A DNA stretch of 64,000 bases from Allobacillus salarius (GCF_007559425.1 NZ_VMHE01000004.1:1-64000); one strand, 5' to 3'; numbered from the stretch's first letter, positions 1-8,600 are shown. Translations and numbers: made by a program. Notes: generated by a model not told the origin, from the letters alone.

Positions 1-162
1 ACTTTGGGGAGGTACTTCCTTTTTTGTGTTTTGAAACCCTTGCCCTGTAAGGGCTAAGATTTATGAAATTGATTCATAATACATACCTATTTAATATTAT
101 GTGCGGCAAACGAAATCATATCGTAAGGGATTTGACTAGTTATGTAATGAAAAAAGTTAAAA

Positions 163-195
163 AAGGTACTCTCCTCATGTCGATGAGAGTACCTT
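163..195 (-). terminator. clpX terminator (bidirectional)
   Basis: A 9-bp perfect stem (GGTACTCTC / GAGAGTACC) is flanked by A-runs on one side and T-runs on the other. It lies 20 bases after the clpX stop. Bases 1-160 to its left show no gene; by Bacillus synteny lonB would come next, outside the window. Confidence 0.85.
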
Positions 196-217
196 TTTAA
201 CTAAAGATTCTATCAAA

Positions 218-1492
218 TTAAGCACTTTCTCTAGGTGTCATATCTTGCTCAACGACAGATCCGTCTTTCAGTACGAGTTTTGGTTTACCATTGCTCTCTT
301 CAACGGTCTCCTTCGTAATAATACATTTTTCAATATCGTCACGAGAAGGTAAATCAAACATCACATCAAGCATAAGCGCTTCTAAAATCGATCTCAGACC
401 ACGTGCACCTGTCTTTCGCTCGATTGCTTCATTAGCAATTGCTTTTAATGCGCCTTCTTCGATTTCAAGCTCGACATTATCAATATCAAATAACTTCTCA
501 TACTGCTTCGTCAAAGCATTCTTCGGTGCAGTTAAAATTTCAACTAATGCATCTTGATCGAGTGGCTCCAGGCTTCCGATGACAGGCAAGCGCCCGATAA
601 ACTCTGGAATTAAACCAAAACGGAGCAAGTCTTCAGGAAGAACTTTGGAAAGTAATTCTGACTCTGTCATTTCTGGCTTTTTCGCTTCTGTACCGAAGCC
701 GATGACACGCTCACCAAGACGACGTTTTACAATTTGATCAACTCCATCAAATGCACCGCCTACGATAAACAAGATGTTCGTCGTATCAATTTGAATAAAT
801 TCTTGATGTGGATGCTTACGGCCACCTTGAGGAGGTACACTCGCTGTCGTGCCTTCTAGAATTTTCAGTAATGCTTGCTGTACACCCTCACCGGATACGT
901 CACGGGTAATGGATGGATTTTCAGACTTACGGGCAACTTTATCAATTTCATCGATATAAATGATGCCTTTTTCTGCTTTTTCAACATCATAGTCAGCTGC
1001 CTGAATTAATTTTAATAAGATATTCTCAACATCTTCACCAACATAACCGGCTTCAGTTAGTGATGTAGCATCTGCTATTGTGAATGGAACATTTAAAATT
1101 CTCGCCAACGTTTGTGCTAGTAATGTTTTACCGCTACCCGTCGGTCCGAGTAACAAAATATTACTTTTCGCGAGTTCTACGTCGTCGTTCTTAATGTTAG
1201 AATTAATTCGTTTGTAATGGTTATAAACAGCCACTGACAACGATTTTTTTGCTTTATCCTGACCGATTACGTAATCATCAAGGATGTCACAAATTTCTTT
1301 CGGTTTAGGAATTTCTTTCAAATCTTCCTCTTCAACCGTGCCTAATTCTTCTTCTACAATTTCAGTGCATAAATCAATACACTCATCACATATATAAACG
1401 CCTGGTCCAGCTACAAGCTTTCGCACTTGATCTTGTGTTTTACCACAAAATGAACACTTTAATTGTCCTTTTTCTTCACTGAATTTAAACAT
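218..1492 (-). CDS. clpX: ATP-dependent Clp protease ATP-binding subunit ClpX
   Basis: ClpX is the hexameric AAA+ unfoldase that recognises tagged proteins and feeds them to the ClpP peptidase in the cytoplasm. The 424-residue product has the N-terminal C4 zinc-binding domain (Cys13, 16, 35, 38), Walker A GPTGSGKT at 116-123, the pore loop GYVG at about 149-152, Walker B (IIYIDEIDK) and the ClpP-docking IGF loop (ERVIGFG). Length is normal for the family. The gene is downstream of tig, as in Bacillus subtilis, but a terminator and about 400 bases separate the two, so it probably has its own promoter. Nothing looks damaged. Confidence 0.98.
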   Translation of the reverse strand: MFKFSEEKGQLKCSFCGKTQDQVRKLVAGPGVYICDECIDLCTEIVEEELGTVEEEDLKEIPKPKEICDILDDYVIGQDKAKKSLSVAVYNHYKRINSNIKNDDVELAKSNILLLGPTGSGKTLLAQTLARILNVPFTIADATSLTEAGYVGEDVENILLKLIQAADYDVEKAEKGIIYIDEIDKVARKSENPSITRDVSGEGVQQALLKILEGTTASVPPQGGRKHPHQEFIQIDTTNILFIVGGAFDGVDQIVKRRLGERVIGFGTEAKKPEMTESELLSKVLPEDLLRFGLIPEFIGRLPVIGSLEPLDQDALVEILTAPKNALTKQYEKLFDIDNVELEIEEGALKAIANEAIERKTGARGLRSILEALMLDVMFDLPSRDDIEKCIITKETVEESNGKPKLVLKDGSVVEQDMTPRESA

Positions 1493-1840
1493 TATTTCAC
1501 CCCAAAATCAATATTAATGATCTATTTGAACTTCTTACGTTGTAAGTTGCATTAACCGTATTTCCCATTATGTACTGCTAAAGAAAAATAGTCAAAAGAT
1601 AAACTTTACTTCTATTCGTATGCAATAAAACAAGAATGTTTCCTGTTAACTCACTATGGTTTCACCGATATTTGAGCAATCAAGCTTATACGACACGGAG
1701 ATTATCAATCCCTTTAACTACGTTGAACTCAGTTCGTTTGCTCATTTTCGGATCCCTACATTTATGAGTAGATGTTATATTATAGCTTACCTAAAAACGG
1801 GTGCTCTTAAACTTATCTCTATGGTGTTATTTCGTTATGT
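1493..1840. other. tig-clpX intergenic region, clpX promoter region
   Basis: No convincing gene lies here; the open frame on the plus strand has no ribosome-binding site and runs into tig antisense. On the minus strand a TATAAT hexamer lies at 1779-1784 but lacks a good -35. It is the best -10 candidate for clpX and implies a long 5' leader of about 280 bases. I see no stable hairpin or known riboswitch in that leader. Confidence 0.4.
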
Positions 1841-1877
1841 AAAAACGGAGCACGTAAAGAAACTTACGTGCCCCTTT
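1841..1877 (-). terminator. tig terminator
   Basis: An 8-bp stem GCACGTAA / TTACGTGC extended by G-C pairs is followed on the minus strand by a T-rich tail. It lies 15 bases after the tig stop and separates tig from clpX. Confidence 0.8.
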
Positions 1878-1891
1878 AGTTTGGGTATTAA

Positions 1892-3223
1892 TTATTCATT
1901 TGATTGTTCTTCTTCTTCAGTTGTTTCTTCTTTAGGCTCTACTAGTTTTGCGTTTTCAAGAAGGAAATCAATTGATTTTTGAAGTTTTAGATCGCCTTTC
2001 AATGCGTCTGTATTTCCGCCAAGCATTTGTTTCAATTGATCAACTTCCATTTGATATTGAGATGCCATATCTTCGAGTTGCTTATCAACATCTTCTTCAG
2101 TTACTTCAAGCTGTTCTGTTTCTGCGATTGCTTCCAAAGTCAAGCTTGTTTGTACACGTTTACGAGCATCTTCTTTCATTTGCTCTTTTAGATCATCCTC
2201 AGTTTGACCAGAGAATTGAGTGTACATTTCCATTGTCATACCTTGCATTTGAAGACGTTGTTCAAATTCTTGTACCATGCGGTCAAGCTCATTATCAACC
2301 ATCGCTTCAGGAATATCGATTTCTGAGTTCTCAGAAGCTTTATTGATTAATGTTTCTCGCTTTTGATTTTCGATTTCGTTTTCTTCTTCGTCAATTAAAC
2401 GTTGCTTCGTCTTTTCTTTCAACTCATCAAGCGTTTCAACGTCATCATCAACGTCCTTAGCGAATTCATCATCTAGCTCAGGTACTTCTTTATACTTGAT
2501 GTCATGAATATTCACTTTGAAAGTAGCTTCTTTTCCAGCTAGTTCTTCAGCTTGGTAATCTTCTGGGAAAGTAACTTTAATTTCAGTTTCTTCACCTGCA
2601 GATTTTCCAACAAGCTGCTCTTCGAAACCTGGAATGAAAGATTGAGATCCTACTTCAAGTGAGTGATTTTCTGCAGAACCACCTTCGAATTTCTCACCAT
2701 CAAGGTAACCTTCAAAATCAATAACGACTGTGTCGCCTTCTTCTACTTGTCCTTCTTCTTTCACGACAAGCTCAGCTTGTTTTTCTTGAAGTGTTTTCAA
2801 CTCAGCATTAACGTCTTCATCTGTTACAGAAGCTTTTTTATCTTCTACTTCAAGACCTTTGTATTCGCCAAGCTTCACTTCAGGCTTCACTGTAACTGTT
2901 GCTTTAAAGATGAATGGTTTACCTTTTTCAATTTGCTCGATATCGACTTCTGGCTGATCAACTGGTGTAATTTCTACTTCGTCGATAGCTTCACTGTAAG
3001 CTTCAGGTAGAATGATATCAACTGCATCTTGATATAAAGATTCTACGCCGAAACGTTGTTCAAAAATCGGACGAGGTACCTTCCCTTTACGGAATCCTGG
3101 AACCTGTACATCTTTAGATACTTTTTTGAAAGCTTGATCTAACGCTGAGTCGAATTTTTTCTCGTCGACCTCTACCGTCAAGACGCCTTCATTTCCTTCT
3201 TTCTTTTCCCATTTTGCTGACAT
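1892..3223 (-). CDS. tig: Trigger factor (ribosome-associated chaperone)
   Basis: Trigger factor binds the ribosome exit tunnel through L23 and shelters nascent chains; its middle domain is an FKBP-type prolyl isomerase. The ribosome-binding signature GFRKGKVPR is at about residues 43-51. The FKBP domain follows (about 150-245), then the helical SurA-like chaperone arms, and the protein ends in a very acidic tail. The open frame extends nine codons upstream, but a GGAGGG site seven bases before ATG at 3223 fixes the start, giving 443 residues. It has its own promoter (3312-3339) and terminator, so it is mainly monocistronic. Confidence 0.97.
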   Translation of the reverse strand: MSAKWEKKEGNEGVLTVEVDEKKFDSALDQAFKKVSKDVQVPGFRKGKVPRPIFEQRFGVESLYQDAVDIILPEAYSEAIDEVEITPVDQPEVDIEQIEKGKPFIFKATVTVKPEVKLGEYKGLEVEDKKASVTDEDVNAELKTLQEKQAELVVKEEGQVEEGDTVVIDFEGYLDGEKFEGGSAENHSLEVGSQSFIPGFEEQLVGKSAGEETEIKVTFPEDYQAEELAGKEATFKVNIHDIKYKEVPELDDEFAKDVDDDVETLDELKEKTKQRLIDEEENEIENQKRETLINKASENSEIDIPEAMVDNELDRMVQEFEQRLQMQGMTMEMYTQFSGQTEDDLKEQMKEDARKRVQTSLTLEAIAETEQLEVTEEDVDKQLEDMASQYQMEVDQLKQMLGGNTDALKGDLKLQKSIDFLLENAKLVEPKEETTEEEEQSNE

Positions 3224-3311
3224 TATAATTTCCCTCCAACATCTATTCATTCATTTAAAAACAATAGATTTTTTTCATGCATTTCACGATTCTATCATAT
3301 GCAACCATTAT

Positions 3312-3339
3312 ATTATAACATAGAAATTTTTCGGTTCAA
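3312..3339 (-). promoter_or_regulatory. SigA-type promoter of tig
   Basis: TTGAAC, 16-base spacer, TATAAT on the minus strand, about 90 bases before the tig start. Confidence 0.6.
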
Positions 3340-3358
3340 CACCAAGGCTTTCAAGGTT

Positions 3359-4345
3359 TTAATCATCAATTTGTGAAAAATAAATTTTTTCATAACGCTC
3401 GATTTTCTCCATCCATTCTTCTTGATCTTTCGTCATTTCATTTTGTTTTGGAGAAGGTTCATCTAACGTCAAATATTGTTTCGCCAATGCGAGAACAGCG
3501 TCTGCTACATCTGTTGCCTGCTCTAGATTTGGTGTGAACGGAAACAAAATATATAAATAACGATACAAAATTTGTTTCATAAAAGAAAATAGCGTTGGAT
3601 CTTCCTGCTCAATATCATCCAATGCATTGAGAACCTTTACGGCAAACTTCGTATCCAAAACATCTTCGATGACCGTTGGGTTTACTACCATATATTTCTC
3701 AAACTTTTCAATTTCAAGGTTCTCATTCACTTCTTCATCCATACACCATTGAAGTAAACCCGTTTTAATTACGGGGTTTAGTTTTGTATCAACGAAGTAC
3801 GGCTTAATCAGATTCAAGTATGGTCGCACGGCAAATGTTCGATGATAGGATAACAGTTTCCATTGTTCTTTAAAATGACCATTTTCCAAAGAATCAATAA
3901 AGTGATCCATATCTTTTTCTTTTTCATCAGCCCCAGTTGTGGTTAGAAATTCCTCACATTGATCATAAAGCAATTGAAAGTGTGCTTTGTATTCTGGAGG
4001 TAGATTAGTGTCATTTTCGAGTTGATATAGTGTATCCATTACTTCGGAATATTGATTCGAGTGAAACAAAATATTTAAATAGATATGTATGTATTGATAA
4101 TAATTCGATTCATCTTCCTTCATCAATTTCCGACATAAACCTATTGCTTGTGCGTTTTGTCCCAACTCACTAAGTGAAATAATTTTAGCAACCAATATTT
4201 CATTGGAAGCTGCGTTAAAGCTTTCTAACTTATGTATCAAAAGTAATGCTTCTTCATAATTTTTATTCTCGATTGCTAGCCTGCTTTGCTCCTCCAAGTC
4301 TTTTTTCCAACCTGGAAACATTACAACCTCTTGTTTCTCATTCAT
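3359..4345 (-). CDS. ysoA: TPR-repeat protein, YsoA-like
   Basis: This 328-residue soluble protein is mostly helical. Its N-terminal 150 residues form tetratricopeptide-like helix pairs (for example around LAIENKNYEEALLLIHKLE and LGQNAQAIGLCRKLM). There is no signal peptide or membrane segment. The position immediately upstream of tig matches ysoA of Bacillus subtilis, and length fits. A GTG start two codons upstream is possible, but GGATGG has better spacing to the ATG at 4345. TPR repeats suggest a protein-protein interaction role; no enzymatic motif is visible, and the link to trigger factor is only by neighbourhood. Confidence 0.75.
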   Translation of the reverse strand: MNEKQEVVMFPGWKKDLEEQSRLAIENKNYEEALLLIHKLESFNAASNEILVAKIISLSELGQNAQAIGLCRKLMKEDESNYYQYIHIYLNILFHSNQYSEVMDTLYQLENDTNLPPEYKAHFQLLYDQCEEFLTTTGADEKEKDMDHFIDSLENGHFKEQWKLLSYHRTFAVRPYLNLIKPYFVDTKLNPVIKTGLLQWCMDEEVNENLEIEKFEKYMVVNPTVIEDVLDTKFAVKVLNALDDIEQEDPTLFSFMKQILYRYLYILFPFTPNLEQATDVADAVLALAKQYLTLDEPSPKQNEMTKDQEEWMEKIERYEKIYFSQIDD

Positions 4346-4418
4346 AATCACCCATCCAATCTTATCTTGGTACGTATCTCATTACCCCTTTCTTGAAAAG
4401 GAGAAACTTCAAAATTAA

Positions 4419-4447
4419 ATTATATGTAAAAGATTAATGCTTATTAA
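4419..4447 (-). promoter_or_regulatory. SigA-type promoter of the ysoA-like gene
   Basis: TTAATA, 17-base spacer, TATAAT on the minus strand, lying just downstream of the fructosamine-kinase-like gene. Confidence 0.5.
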
Positions 4448-4459
4448 AAAGACCTCCTT

Positions 4460-5317
4460 CTAATTATATCGGTTGAGAATTCGATCAACTGAAGCTCCAT
4501 ATACCTCGCCGAACAAATTTAAATGAACGAGAAGATAGTAGAGTTGGTAAATCTCCTTCATATCGTTGTAATTCGAATCAATCGGGTAAACATCGTTATA
4601 AGCATTGTAGAACACTTCACTGAACCCGCCAAACAATTCTGTGAAGGCTAACTCAAAGAAACGATGTCCAAAGAGAAATGATGGATCGATTAAATAAGGG
4701 ACGCCATTTGGACCTACTAACCAATTTCCACCCCAAAGGTCTCCGTGTAAAAACGAGGCATCAACATCATTTGAAAGCAATGTGTCCAACCGTTCCATTA
4801 GCATTTCTAATTTATTGCGACGAACATTTTGTATGGTCCCTGTTTTTATGCCGAGCTCCAATTGGTTTTTCAGTCGGTAATCTCGATAGTAGTCGACCCA
4901 TGAAACACACAACGCATTCTTTTGAGTAAGTGTTCCAACATATGTATCGGAATAAAATCCATGTTTTGAATTTGTTTGTTGATGCAAGAAGGCAAGATCC
5001 CTTCCTAACATATCATCAGTTTTCGGCGTTTGAACCCCATCAATCCATTCCATCAATAAAAAAGCCTTTCCGGGTTCGTCCGAATAATGGATAACTGTAG
5101 GAACATGAATGGTCTTCGTACTTCTAATCTTCTCTAATCCTGTTTTTTCAATATGAAAAAAATCTTGTGGTGCATTCGTATGTACTTTCATAAAATATTG
5201 ATTTTCAACCGTTTGTATTTGAAAACTGTTGTTGATTGAACCTCCTGAAACTGATTTAACTTGTTGAATCTCCTCCCCGATACCAGTCTGTTCAAAAAGT
5301 TCGTTTACTAAACACAT
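4460..5317 (-). CDS. Fructosamine kinase family protein
   Basis: The 285-residue product belongs to the fructosamine/ketosamine-3-kinase branch of the aminoglycoside-phosphotransferase-like kinases. These phosphorylate sugar amines attached to proteins or small molecules so that the adduct breaks down (protein deglycation). The diagnostic catalytic loop HGDLWGGN is at about residues 195-202, followed by the metal-binding LIDPS. An N-terminal ATP lobe with GGSINNSF and YFMKVH is present. The open frame starts 12 codons earlier at a TTG, but AAAGGAAG lies eight bases before ATG 5317. The gene appears to be a single unit with its own promoter at 5353-5382. The true substrate cannot be read from sequence. 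Confidence 0.85.
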   Translation of the reverse strand: MCLVNELFEQTGIGEEIQQVKSVSGGSINNSFQIQTVENQYFMKVHTNAPQDFFHIEKTGLEKIRSTKTIHVPTVIHYSDEPGKAFLLMEWIDGVQTPKTDDMLGRDLAFLHQQTNSKHGFYSDTYVGTLTQKNALCVSWVDYYRDYRLKNQLELGIKTGTIQNVRRNKLEMLMERLDTLLSNDVDASFLHGDLWGGNWLVGPNGVPYLIDPSFLFGHRFFELAFTELFGGFSEVFYNAYNDVYPIDSNYNDMKEIYQLYYLLVHLNLFGEVYGASVDRILNRYN

Positions 5318-5352
5318 TTTTTGAACTTCCTTTCCATTTAATTGCTGTTTCA

Positions 5353-5382
5353 ATTATATACGAATTTTATAATTCTTCACAA
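5353..5382 (-). promoter_or_regulatory. SigA-type promoter of the fructosamine-kinase-like gene
   Basis: TTGTGA, 18-base spacer, TATAAT on the minus strand, 36 bases before the chosen start codon. The longer annotated reading frame would start inside this promoter, which supports the shorter start. Confidence 0.55.
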
Positions 5383-5384
5383 AC

Positions 5385-5421
5385 AAAAGAAAAATGGTAC
5401 CAAGGAAAACCCTTGATACCC
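5385..5421 (-). terminator. Terminator of the NlpC/P60 gene
   Basis: Stem GGTATCAAGG / CCTTGGTACC with a five-base loop is followed by a T-rich tail on the minus strand. Confidence 0.8.
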
Positions 5422-5443
5422 TTTAAGCCATTAAGCTTTATTT

Positions 5444-6718
5444 TTACCTTACGCGACGAACGTGTCCAGCGAACTTGCTCTTCCAATAGCCTTGAGTCAT
5501 ATCCGCAACTGCAAGGCCTGTTGAATTTTGCGAACCGATAAACTTCCCGTTCCCCAAGTAAATCCCTACGTGTCCGTTTGTTTTATATGTGTTAAAGAAG
5601 ACGAGGTCACCTGGCTGTGCTTGACTATATGAAATTTTTGTACCGGTAGAACTCAATCCGGCTGTACTGCCCGGAACTGAAATTCCAGCTTGTTTGAAAG
5701 CCCAATGAATAAATCCTGAACAATCAAAACCTGCCGTTGTTTTTCCGCCCCATCGATAAGGCGTGCCTAGATGAGCATAACCTGAATTAATGGCAGTTGA
5801 TATATTCCCATTGGCTGTAGGTGCACTTTTCGTTTGCTGACTTTGTTTACTTTGCTTACTTTTACTCTTAGAAGTATGTACAACTGAAGAACCTTCATCA
5901 TTACCAGATGATTGATGGGAAGCTAATACAATCGTTTCTGTTTGTTGTTCAGCTTGCTTTTGAGCAATCTCATTTTTTACTTGCTGTTGCATATTGGCTA
6001 GCTCACTGTCTTTTATTTGAAGTTCATCTTGCAATGCGAGTAATTCAGACTGCTTGTCTTTTAACGATTTCTGTTTTTCTTTTGCTGCATCCTTTTGATC
6101 TTCAATCAAAGAGATCATTCCTTGAAGTTCAGTCTGCATATCTTTTAATTCTTGTAACTTGCTAAGTACTTTATTTTGTTTGTTTTCTACAGTTGCTTTA
6201 TCCTCTTGTTGTTCTTGGATGAGTTGTTTATCAGAGTCCATAATTTTCTTTACGGCGTTTGACCGGCTAATAAACTGCCCCATGTTTTTGGAACCTAAAA
6301 TGACTTCGATATAGGCGATGTCTCCCCCATTACGATGATAGGAGATGAGACGTTCTTTAATAATCTCTCTACGAATCTCAATGTCTTTTTCAATCTGTTC
6401 AATTTCATCTTCTAATTGGTCGACTTCATTTTCAGTTTGGTCTACTTTTTCCTCTGTTTCATCCATTGTTCGTTGGTTTTCTTCCAAGGTTTCATTCAGT
6501 TGTTCAAGCTCTTGATTCAATTCTTCTAAATCCGTTAGCACCTGGTTAACTTCTGATCGAGCGTCTTCTATATTTTGTTGTACATCAGCTCGCTCGTTTT
6601 GTAATTCTGATTGCCGGTCTTCCAAGTCCTCGATTGTCTCAGCATATGTATGTATTCCAAAAGCACCAGTAATACCAATTACTAAACAAGATGAACGAAT
6701 AAGTGACCTTAATTTCAT
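5444..6718 (-). CDS. Secreted peptidoglycan endopeptidase, coiled-coil plus NlpC/P60
   Basis: This 424-residue protein has a signal peptide (positive Lys/Arg start, hydrophobic core, AYA-like cleavage near residue 26). A long charged coiled coil spans about 27-250, then a Ser/Lys/Gln-rich linker, and a C-terminal NlpC/P60 domain begins near residue 305. Catalytic Cys333 is in FDCSGF and His383 in GHVGIYLG. The architecture matches CwlO/PcsB-type D,L-endopeptidases that cut stem peptides during wall elongation, with the coiled coil as the regulatory part. A WalR-like box overlaps the expected -35 region. There are no GW or LysM anchors. GGGAGG precedes the ATG. Confidence 0.93.
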   Translation of the reverse strand: MKLRSLIRSSCLVIGITGAFGIHTYAETIEDLEDRQSELQNERADVQQNIEDARSEVNQVLTDLEELNQELEQLNETLEENQRTMDETEEKVDQTENEVDQLEDEIEQIEKDIEIRREIIKERLISYHRNGGDIAYIEVILGSKNMGQFISRSNAVKKIMDSDKQLIQEQQEDKATVENKQNKVLSKLQELKDMQTELQGMISLIEDQKDAAKEKQKSLKDKQSELLALQDELQIKDSELANMQQQVKNEIAQKQAEQQTETIVLASHQSSGNDEGSSVVHTSKSKSKQSKQSQQTKSAPTANGNISTAINSGYAHLGTPYRWGGKTTAGFDCSGFIHWAFKQAGISVPGSTAGLSSTGTKISYSQAQPGDLVFFNTYKTNGHVGIYLGNGKFIGSQNSTGLAVADMTQGYWKSKFAGHVRRVR

Positions 6719-6770
6719 TTGTAAATCCTCCCAAATAGAATTGCTAGATTGTTAGATTTATGTTTGCCTC

Positions 6771-6814
6771 AGTATAACATTCATAGATTTCAAAGAGATT
6801 AACTGAATATTACA
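6771..6814 (-). promoter_or_regulatory. Candidate WalR box and -10 for the NlpC/P60 gene
   Basis: The -10 TATACT is at 6771-6776 and there is no good -35. In the expected -35 area (6798-6814) the minus strand reads TGTAAT-N5-GTTAAT. This matches the WalR direct-repeat pattern (TGTWAH-N5-TGTWAH) fully in one half and partly in the other. Weak -35 plus activator site fits WalR activation as known for cwlO and lytE in Bacillus subtilis; this is inference. Confidence 0.45.
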
Positions 6815-6824
6815 GTTTCATTTC

Positions 6825-6849
6825 AATTCGACTAAAAGTAAGTCGAATT
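6825..6849. repeat. Perfect 9-bp inverted repeat upstream of the small membrane peptide
   Basis: AATTCGACT and AGTCGAATT are separated by seven bases. The repeat sits between the divergently transcribed NlpC/P60 gene and the 6886 peptide gene. It could be an operator; on the plus strand it is followed by only four Ts, so it is a weak terminator candidate. Confidence 0.6.
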
Positions 6850-6885
6850 TTGTATATATGTGTTAATAACTGGAAAAATGAAGGG

Positions 6886-7017
6886 ATGTTCGAATACATT
6901 TACCAAAAAATCAATAGTTCTTTTTTCATAATAGCGGCATACGCCTTAATTCTTTTGTCATTTGGCTTCATCCTGTACAATGAAAGTAATCTTGAGCATC
7001 GCAGTAGGGGGCAATAA
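6886..7017 (+). CDS. Small single-pass membrane peptide (43 aa)
   Basis: The frame encodes 43 residues: a short polar N-terminus (MFEYIYQKINSS), one clear hydrophobic helix at about 13-31 (FFIIAAYALILLSFGFILY) and a charged tail ending LEHRSRGQ. The stop TAA ends one base before the GTG of the SLAP gene, and that gene's ribosome-binding site lies inside the end of this frame, so translation is probably coupled. The ribosome-binding site is weak: AAGGG abuts the ATG, with GGA further upstream. I do not recognise the family. The hydrophobic segment and tight coupling are the evidence that it is real. Confidence 0.6.
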   Translation: MFEYIYQKINSSFFIIAAYALILLSFGFILYNESNLEHRSRGQ

Positions 7018-7018
7018 A

Positions 7019-7411
7019 GTGCAGCAACTACTATATCATTCAGCTTGGAACAAACAAGTAGATTCGACGTTGGACCAACAGATCCAAAAGGCATATATCC
7101 AAACTAGAGATGATGAAGATCAGGTAATCGTACCGTTGAGACAGGCAGTCAACCATAAGGGAGACTATTTGCTTACTGTGCTTTTGCATAATCGAAAGCA
7201 ACAAACGCTGAATCTATCCACTGTACATTTATCGGTCTCCTCGCCAAACTTCAAGGCGAATCAACAACAGTTTTCGTCAGCTGAGTGGAGTATCGCTCCA
7301 ATGACAAGTGCTCCATGGACTTTTATATTCTCACAAGCGAACTATTCTGGTGAACTGACAGATGATGTCTCAAATTTAACAATTGATATCACTTCCTTTG
7401 AATCCAATTGA
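7019..7411 (+). CDS. SLAP-domain protein
   Basis: The 130-residue product resembles the short SLAP-domain proteins of Bacillaceae: an AWNK motif near the N-terminus, then NHKGDYLLTVLLHN in the middle and a PWTFIFS motif near residue 106. SLAP domains occur in S-layer-associated and accessory-Sec-linked proteins; the short form has no signal peptide here, so it may act on the cytoplasmic side. The open frame continues upstream to a TTG at 6962. However, AGGGGG seven bases before GTG 7019, together with the overlapping upstream peptide, makes GTG 7019 the likely start. The exact role is unknown. Confidence 0.75.
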   Translation: MQQLLYHSAWNKQVDSTLDQQIQKAYIQTRDDEDQVIVPLRQAVNHKGDYLLTVLLHNRKQQTLNLSTVHLSVSSPNFKANQQQFSSAEWSIAPMTSAPWTFIFSQANYSGELTDDVSNLTIDITSFESN

Positions 7412-7414
7412 ATA

Positions 7415-7442
7415 AGTCCCCTCATTTTTTGAGGGGACTTTG
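7415..7442 (+). terminator. Terminator of the SLAP gene
   Basis: AGTCCCCTCA / TGAGGGGACT stem with a T-rich loop and tail, five bases after the stop codon. Confidence 0.88.
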
Positions 7443-7469
7443 TAATGCAAAATCACTTAATAAATAATC

Positions 7470-7577
7470 TTAGTAGCCGTAACCGCCACCATACCAGGAT
7501 GCTCCAACAATAATCAATAAAATAAACAAGACGACAATTAAGGCGAAACCGCCTCCGTATCCATATCCTTGACTCAT
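7470..7577 (-). CDS. YjcZ-family sporulation peptide (35 aa)
   Basis: The frame encodes a 35-residue peptide. It starts [13 protein letters not shown], has a hydrophobic helix ([17 protein letters not shown]) and ends in a Gly/Tyr-rich tail GGGYGY. This is the pattern of the YjcZ family of small spore proteins in Bacillaceae. GGGAGGT lies eight bases before the ATG. A SigK-like promoter (7608-7635) fits expression in the mother cell late in sporulation. These peptides are usually missed by gene callers because of their size. Confidence 0.88.
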   Translation of the reverse strand: MSQGYGYGGGFALIVVLFILLIIVGASWYGGGYGY

Positions 7578-7607
7578 AAACGCTACCTCCCTTTCTCCTT
7601 TATTCAT

Positions 7608-7635
7608 ACACTATGTAGGTCAGCAGCTATGTGTT
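7608..7635 (-). promoter_or_regulatory. Candidate SigK promoter of the yjcZ-like gene
   Basis: On the minus strand AC, 17-base spacer, CATAGTGTA, matching the SigK pattern AC-N16/17-CATANNNTA. It lies 31 bases before the start codon. Confidence 0.6.
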
Positions 7636-7770
7636 TGAGCGAATGACCAATTTGCTCCAAAGAAAATTCTTTATACTGTTTGATCATAATTAATCGTGAA
7701 TTTATTGCTAATGTACAGAGACGTCATTGCTTCAAATAAATAAAATCATATACTTTTTTTATTTAGTTGG

Positions 7771-7800
7771 TTGACATTGCTAGCTATCCTTTTATATAAT
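7771..7800 (+). promoter_or_regulatory. Strong SigA promoter of the tRNA-Gly/tRNA-Arg operon
   Basis: TTGACA, 18-base spacer, TATAAT: consensus hexamers, 68 bases before tRNA-Gly. Confidence 0.85.
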
Positions 7801-7867
7801 AGGTCTTGTCCGAAAAAGATAAATCATCTTTCTTAGTTCAAAAATGGCTTTAATACATACGTCTCAT

Positions 7868-7941
7868 GCGGGTGTAGTTTAGTGGTAAAACCTCAGCCTT
7901 CCAAGCTGATGTCGTGGGTTCGATTCCCATCACCCGCTCCA
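7868..7941 (+). tRNA. tRNA-Gly (anticodon TCC)
   Basis: The acceptor GCGGGTG pairs with CACCCGC. The anticodon stem TCAGC/GCTGA encloses CTTCCAA, giving anticodon TCC for glycine GGA/GGG codons. The T-arm GTGGG-TTCGATT-CCCAT is regular, and the 3' CCA is encoded. Confidence 0.95.
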
Positions 7942-7961
7942 TTCTATGTCGATAGTCAAAT

Positions 7962-8035
7962 GTCCCAGTAGCTCAGTAGGATAGAGCAACAGCCTTCTAA
8001 GCTGTGGGTCGGGCGTTCGAATCGCTCCTGGGACG
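7962..8035 (+). tRNA. tRNA-Arg (anticodon TCT)
   Basis: The acceptor GTCCCAG pairs with CTGGGAC. The anticodon stem ACAGC/GCTGT encloses CTTCTAA, giving anticodon TCT for AGA/AGG. Discriminator base is G and CCA is not encoded, unlike its tRNA-Gly neighbour 20 bases upstream. Confidence 0.95.
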
Positions 8036-8072
8036 TCAGCACGTTAAAATGAGTTGTAAAGTAAAAAGAGAT

Positions 8073-8116
8073 AAAACCTTCTAAGTATTGATATGTCAAT
8101 GTTTAGAAGGTTTTTC
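8073..8116 (+). terminator. Terminator of the tRNA operon
   Basis: AAAACCTTCTAA pairs with TTAGAAGGTTTT across an 18-base loop and is followed by Ts; it could act in both directions. Confidence 0.75.
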
Positions 8117-8183
8117 TCATATTGAAGCGTTGGAATAGAAAAAACTACGTTTTAGACTATACTCCACATTTACTACACATAAA

Positions 8184-8222
8184 AAACCAAAAAAGAGAGT
8201 AAGGCTTATTAGCCCTACTCTT
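8184..8222 (-). terminator. Terminator overlapping the end of the 8215 gene
   Basis: On the minus strand AGAGTAGGGCT and AGCCTTACTCT form a stem with G-U pairs, followed by six Ts. The stem begins at the stop codon itself. Confidence 0.75.
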
Positions 8223-8526
8223 TCTTATTAAGTGTTTGTAGTTCTCGATTAACTTCCCTTAATATTTTCTGTGATCGTTCACTGATAACATTCTTTTCAT
8301 GCAACAATCGAATGACTTCCGCCATTGCAAAGAACAAAATCCCTACAATTATCCCGTATGCTACCCATGTTATTAATGCGATCCATGATGTTGTTGTTTC
8401 GACTTCTCCAAATTCGCCAACTACAGTTTGTTCATACTCGGTAATGCCTATAAATACTCCACCGGTAATTGCTAAAAATGCGATAACAATAAGTGCTGTT
8501 ACAATTGGATGATTTTCAGATTCCAT
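8215..8526 (-). CDS. Small two-helix membrane protein
   Basis: The 103-residue product has two hydrophobic segments: about 8-28 (PIVTALIVIAFLAITGGVFI) and about 48-70 (WIALITWVAYGIIVGILFFA). A charged C-terminal tail (RLLHEKNVISERSQKILREV) is predicted to be cytoplasmic. GGGGGG lies five bases before ATG 8526; the open frame's earlier TTG falls on the ribosome-binding site itself. I do not recognise a characterised family. The gene stands alone, with its own terminator, in the poorly conserved stretch beside the tRNA genes. Confidence 0.7.
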   Translation of the reverse strand: MESENHPIVTALIVIAFLAITGGVFIGITEYEQTVVGEFGEVETTTSWIALITWVAYGIIVGILFFAMAEVIRLLHEKNVISERSQKILREVNRELQTLNKKE

Positions 8527-8600
8527 TTTAAATCCCCCCAATATACATATTATACATTATTTAGGAAATTCCTGCTTTAAACAATTACAACCAAAGCACC

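Noticed and set aside
1656..1982. 108-codon plus-strand frame between clpX and tig
   Set aside because: No ribosome-binding site, overlaps the tig terminator and antisense of tig, and no recognisable protein pattern.
6954..6985. Promoter TTGTCA-TACAAT directly in front of the SLAP gene
   Set aside because: Spacer is only 15 bases and the segment lies inside the 43-codon membrane peptide frame; transcription from further upstream is more likely.
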